From: Novipirellula herctigrandis
Lineage (GTDB): Bacteria > Planctomycetota > Planctomycetia > Pirellulales > Pirellulaceae
Reading direction: 5' to 3'
DNA length: 64,000 nucleotides
NCBI GenBank assembly: GCA_007859835.1
Contig: SJPJ01000001.1
Location: 7,631,958 to 7,695,957 of the forward strand
Positions 63,347 through 64,000 of this stretch are shown here, piece by piece. The notes under the pieces were generated by a model that was not told the DNA's origin, searched no databases, and saw only the letters and a program-made list of their open reading frames with translations. The translations under genes and the position numbers were made by a program. How positions within the stretch are numbered: position 1 is the stretch's first letter; every line of letters starts with the position of its first letter.

Positions 63347-64000
63347 CTAAACCTCACCCGTCATCGGCGGTTGCGGATGCCCCCAGCGGTCACAATGCAT
63401 CGCTCGCGTGCCGGAGTCCTCGTAATGTGGGTTTAGGCGAAGCGAAAGCGTTTGAACGTAATCGTGCCTTTCCTCTTCACTTGCAAACCGGAGTGGACGG
63501 TTGGCTTGCAGGTCTCGGATTGATTGAAAATGGTGACGTTCCATGAACACGACCAATCCATCAATCATCGTGCGAATCACGTCAGGTCCTTCTCGGTAAA
63601 CGGCTGACGAGATCATTGCCACGTCGGCTCCCGCTAACAGCACTTTGATCACGTCGCCTGAAGCGCTGATTCCTCCACAGGCGGCCAACGGCATTACTGG
63701 GCAATACGAATGGACTCGCATGATGGATTCGAGTGAGCTTGAAGTTGAGCTTGCCGAACTTAAAATCCACTTGTTGATCAATTCGAAGTTGTCGAGCGAA
63801 ATGTCGATTTGCGGCGATTTTCCGAATAGAACCAATCCTTGCACGCTGCAAAGCAGTCGCACAGCCATGTGGCTAAGACTTGTGAACTCCCGGCTGAGTT
63901 TAAGAAACAGCGGGATGGTCAATGAATCGCGAATTCGCTGTACGGATTCAATGATTTGGTCTTCGATTTCGCGAGGGCTCGTGTATTCGGTGGGGGGGGG
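63347..64000 (-). CDS. Dihydroorotate dehydrogenase-like protein, 5' end missing
   Basis: The frame runs from a stop at 63347 to the window edge, 217 residues. It has TIPLFLKLSREFTSLSHMA, FELINKWILSSASSTSSS and the FMN-phosphate-binding region LAACGGISASGDVIKVLLAGADVAMISSAVYREG, all of the PyrD-like TIM barrel. The catalytic residue region is upstream of the window. Such paralogues lack a proven role in pyrimidine synthesis. A run of nine G (63992-64000) encodes three Pro at the very edge. Confidence 0.75.
   Translation of the reverse strand, partial: PPPTEYTSPREIEDQIIESVQRIRDSLTIPLFLKLSREFTSLSHMAVRLLCSVQGLVLFGKSPQIDISLDNFELINKWILSSASSTSSSLESIMRVHSYCPVMPLAACGGISASGDVIKVLLAGADVAMISSAVYREGPDVIRTMIDGLVVFMERHHFQSIRDLQANRPLRFASEEERHDYVQTLSLRLNPHYEDSGTRAMHCDRWGHPQPPMTGEV

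Noticed and set aside
1..64000. Mobile elements, prophage, CRISPR arrays, rRNA operons
   Set aside because: No transposase, integrase, phage structural gene, regularly spaced short repeat array or rRNA sequence was recognised.

Overview
The window looks like chromosomal DNA of a planctomycete of the Pirellulaceae (Rhodopirellula-like). The grounds are moderate GC; several very large serine/threonine kinases, one with a DWG in place of DFG and a long WD40 tail; a secreted giant protein whose N-terminus carries the LEARYVLNAS-type motif typical of this group; DUF1080, SMP-30 and GH29 carbohydrate genes; and an RDD / SpoIIM / DUF4129 / DUF4350 / MoxR locus. No ribosomal RNA, tRNA, CRISPR array, transposase or prophage gene was found. 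All gene names rest on motif recognition by eye, not on database searches.

Layout. 1-2574 (minus): LMW protein-tyrosine phosphatase, YmdB-like phosphodiesterase, CPBP membrane protease and the 5' part of trhO. 2575-3645: a mostly empty stretch with a hairpin and a small zinc-ribbon gene. 3646-6699 (minus): a Wza-like polysaccharide export protein, a membrane-anchored repeat protein and perhaps a tiny coupled ORF. 6700-7463: a long leader with a near-consensus promoter in front of rho (7464-8816). 8859-12055: a pseudouridine synthase and a transglutaminase-like membrane protein. 12074-14415 (minus): gluQ and asnS. 14510-20667: an FHA-EAL protein divergent from an AAA+ ATPase and a kinase-tubulin fusion. 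20851-24743: a class V aminotransferase, dapF, xseA and an HU-like protein.

25103-32704: secreted DUF1080 and SMP-30 proteins, then an MFS transporter with a cyclase-family hydrolase, OtnK, OtnC, an ABM protein and a beta-decarboxylating dehydrogenase, together a likely four-carbon sugar-acid catabolic operon. 33011-43433: a giant exported repeat protein (five 240-bp repeats) followed 16 bp later by a 1852-residue membrane kinase with a WD40 tail. 43468-49304: mutY, a PDZ protein and a MscS-family channel with eight SYPTN repeats. 49330-52564 (minus): hydroxyproline epimerase, a DHDPS-family lyase and a DadA-like oxidase. 52877-54472: alpha-L-fucosidase. 55002-56646: rimI and a Gfo/Idh/MocA oxidoreductase. 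56817-63277: the RDD-to-MoxR operon. 63347-64000: part of a dihydroorotate-dehydrogenase-like gene.

The most unusual system is 14510-20667. One polypeptide joins a Ser/Thr kinase to a tubulin/FtsZ-superfamily domain with the GGTGSG signature. It lies 52 bp behind an AAA+ ATPase that has a winged-helix-like N-terminus, and across a 304-bp divergent region from a phosphothreonine-reading FHA domain fused to a c-di-GMP phosphodiesterase (EAL) domain. Since planctomycetes are known to lack FtsZ, a kinase-tethered tubulin homologue here deserves attention.
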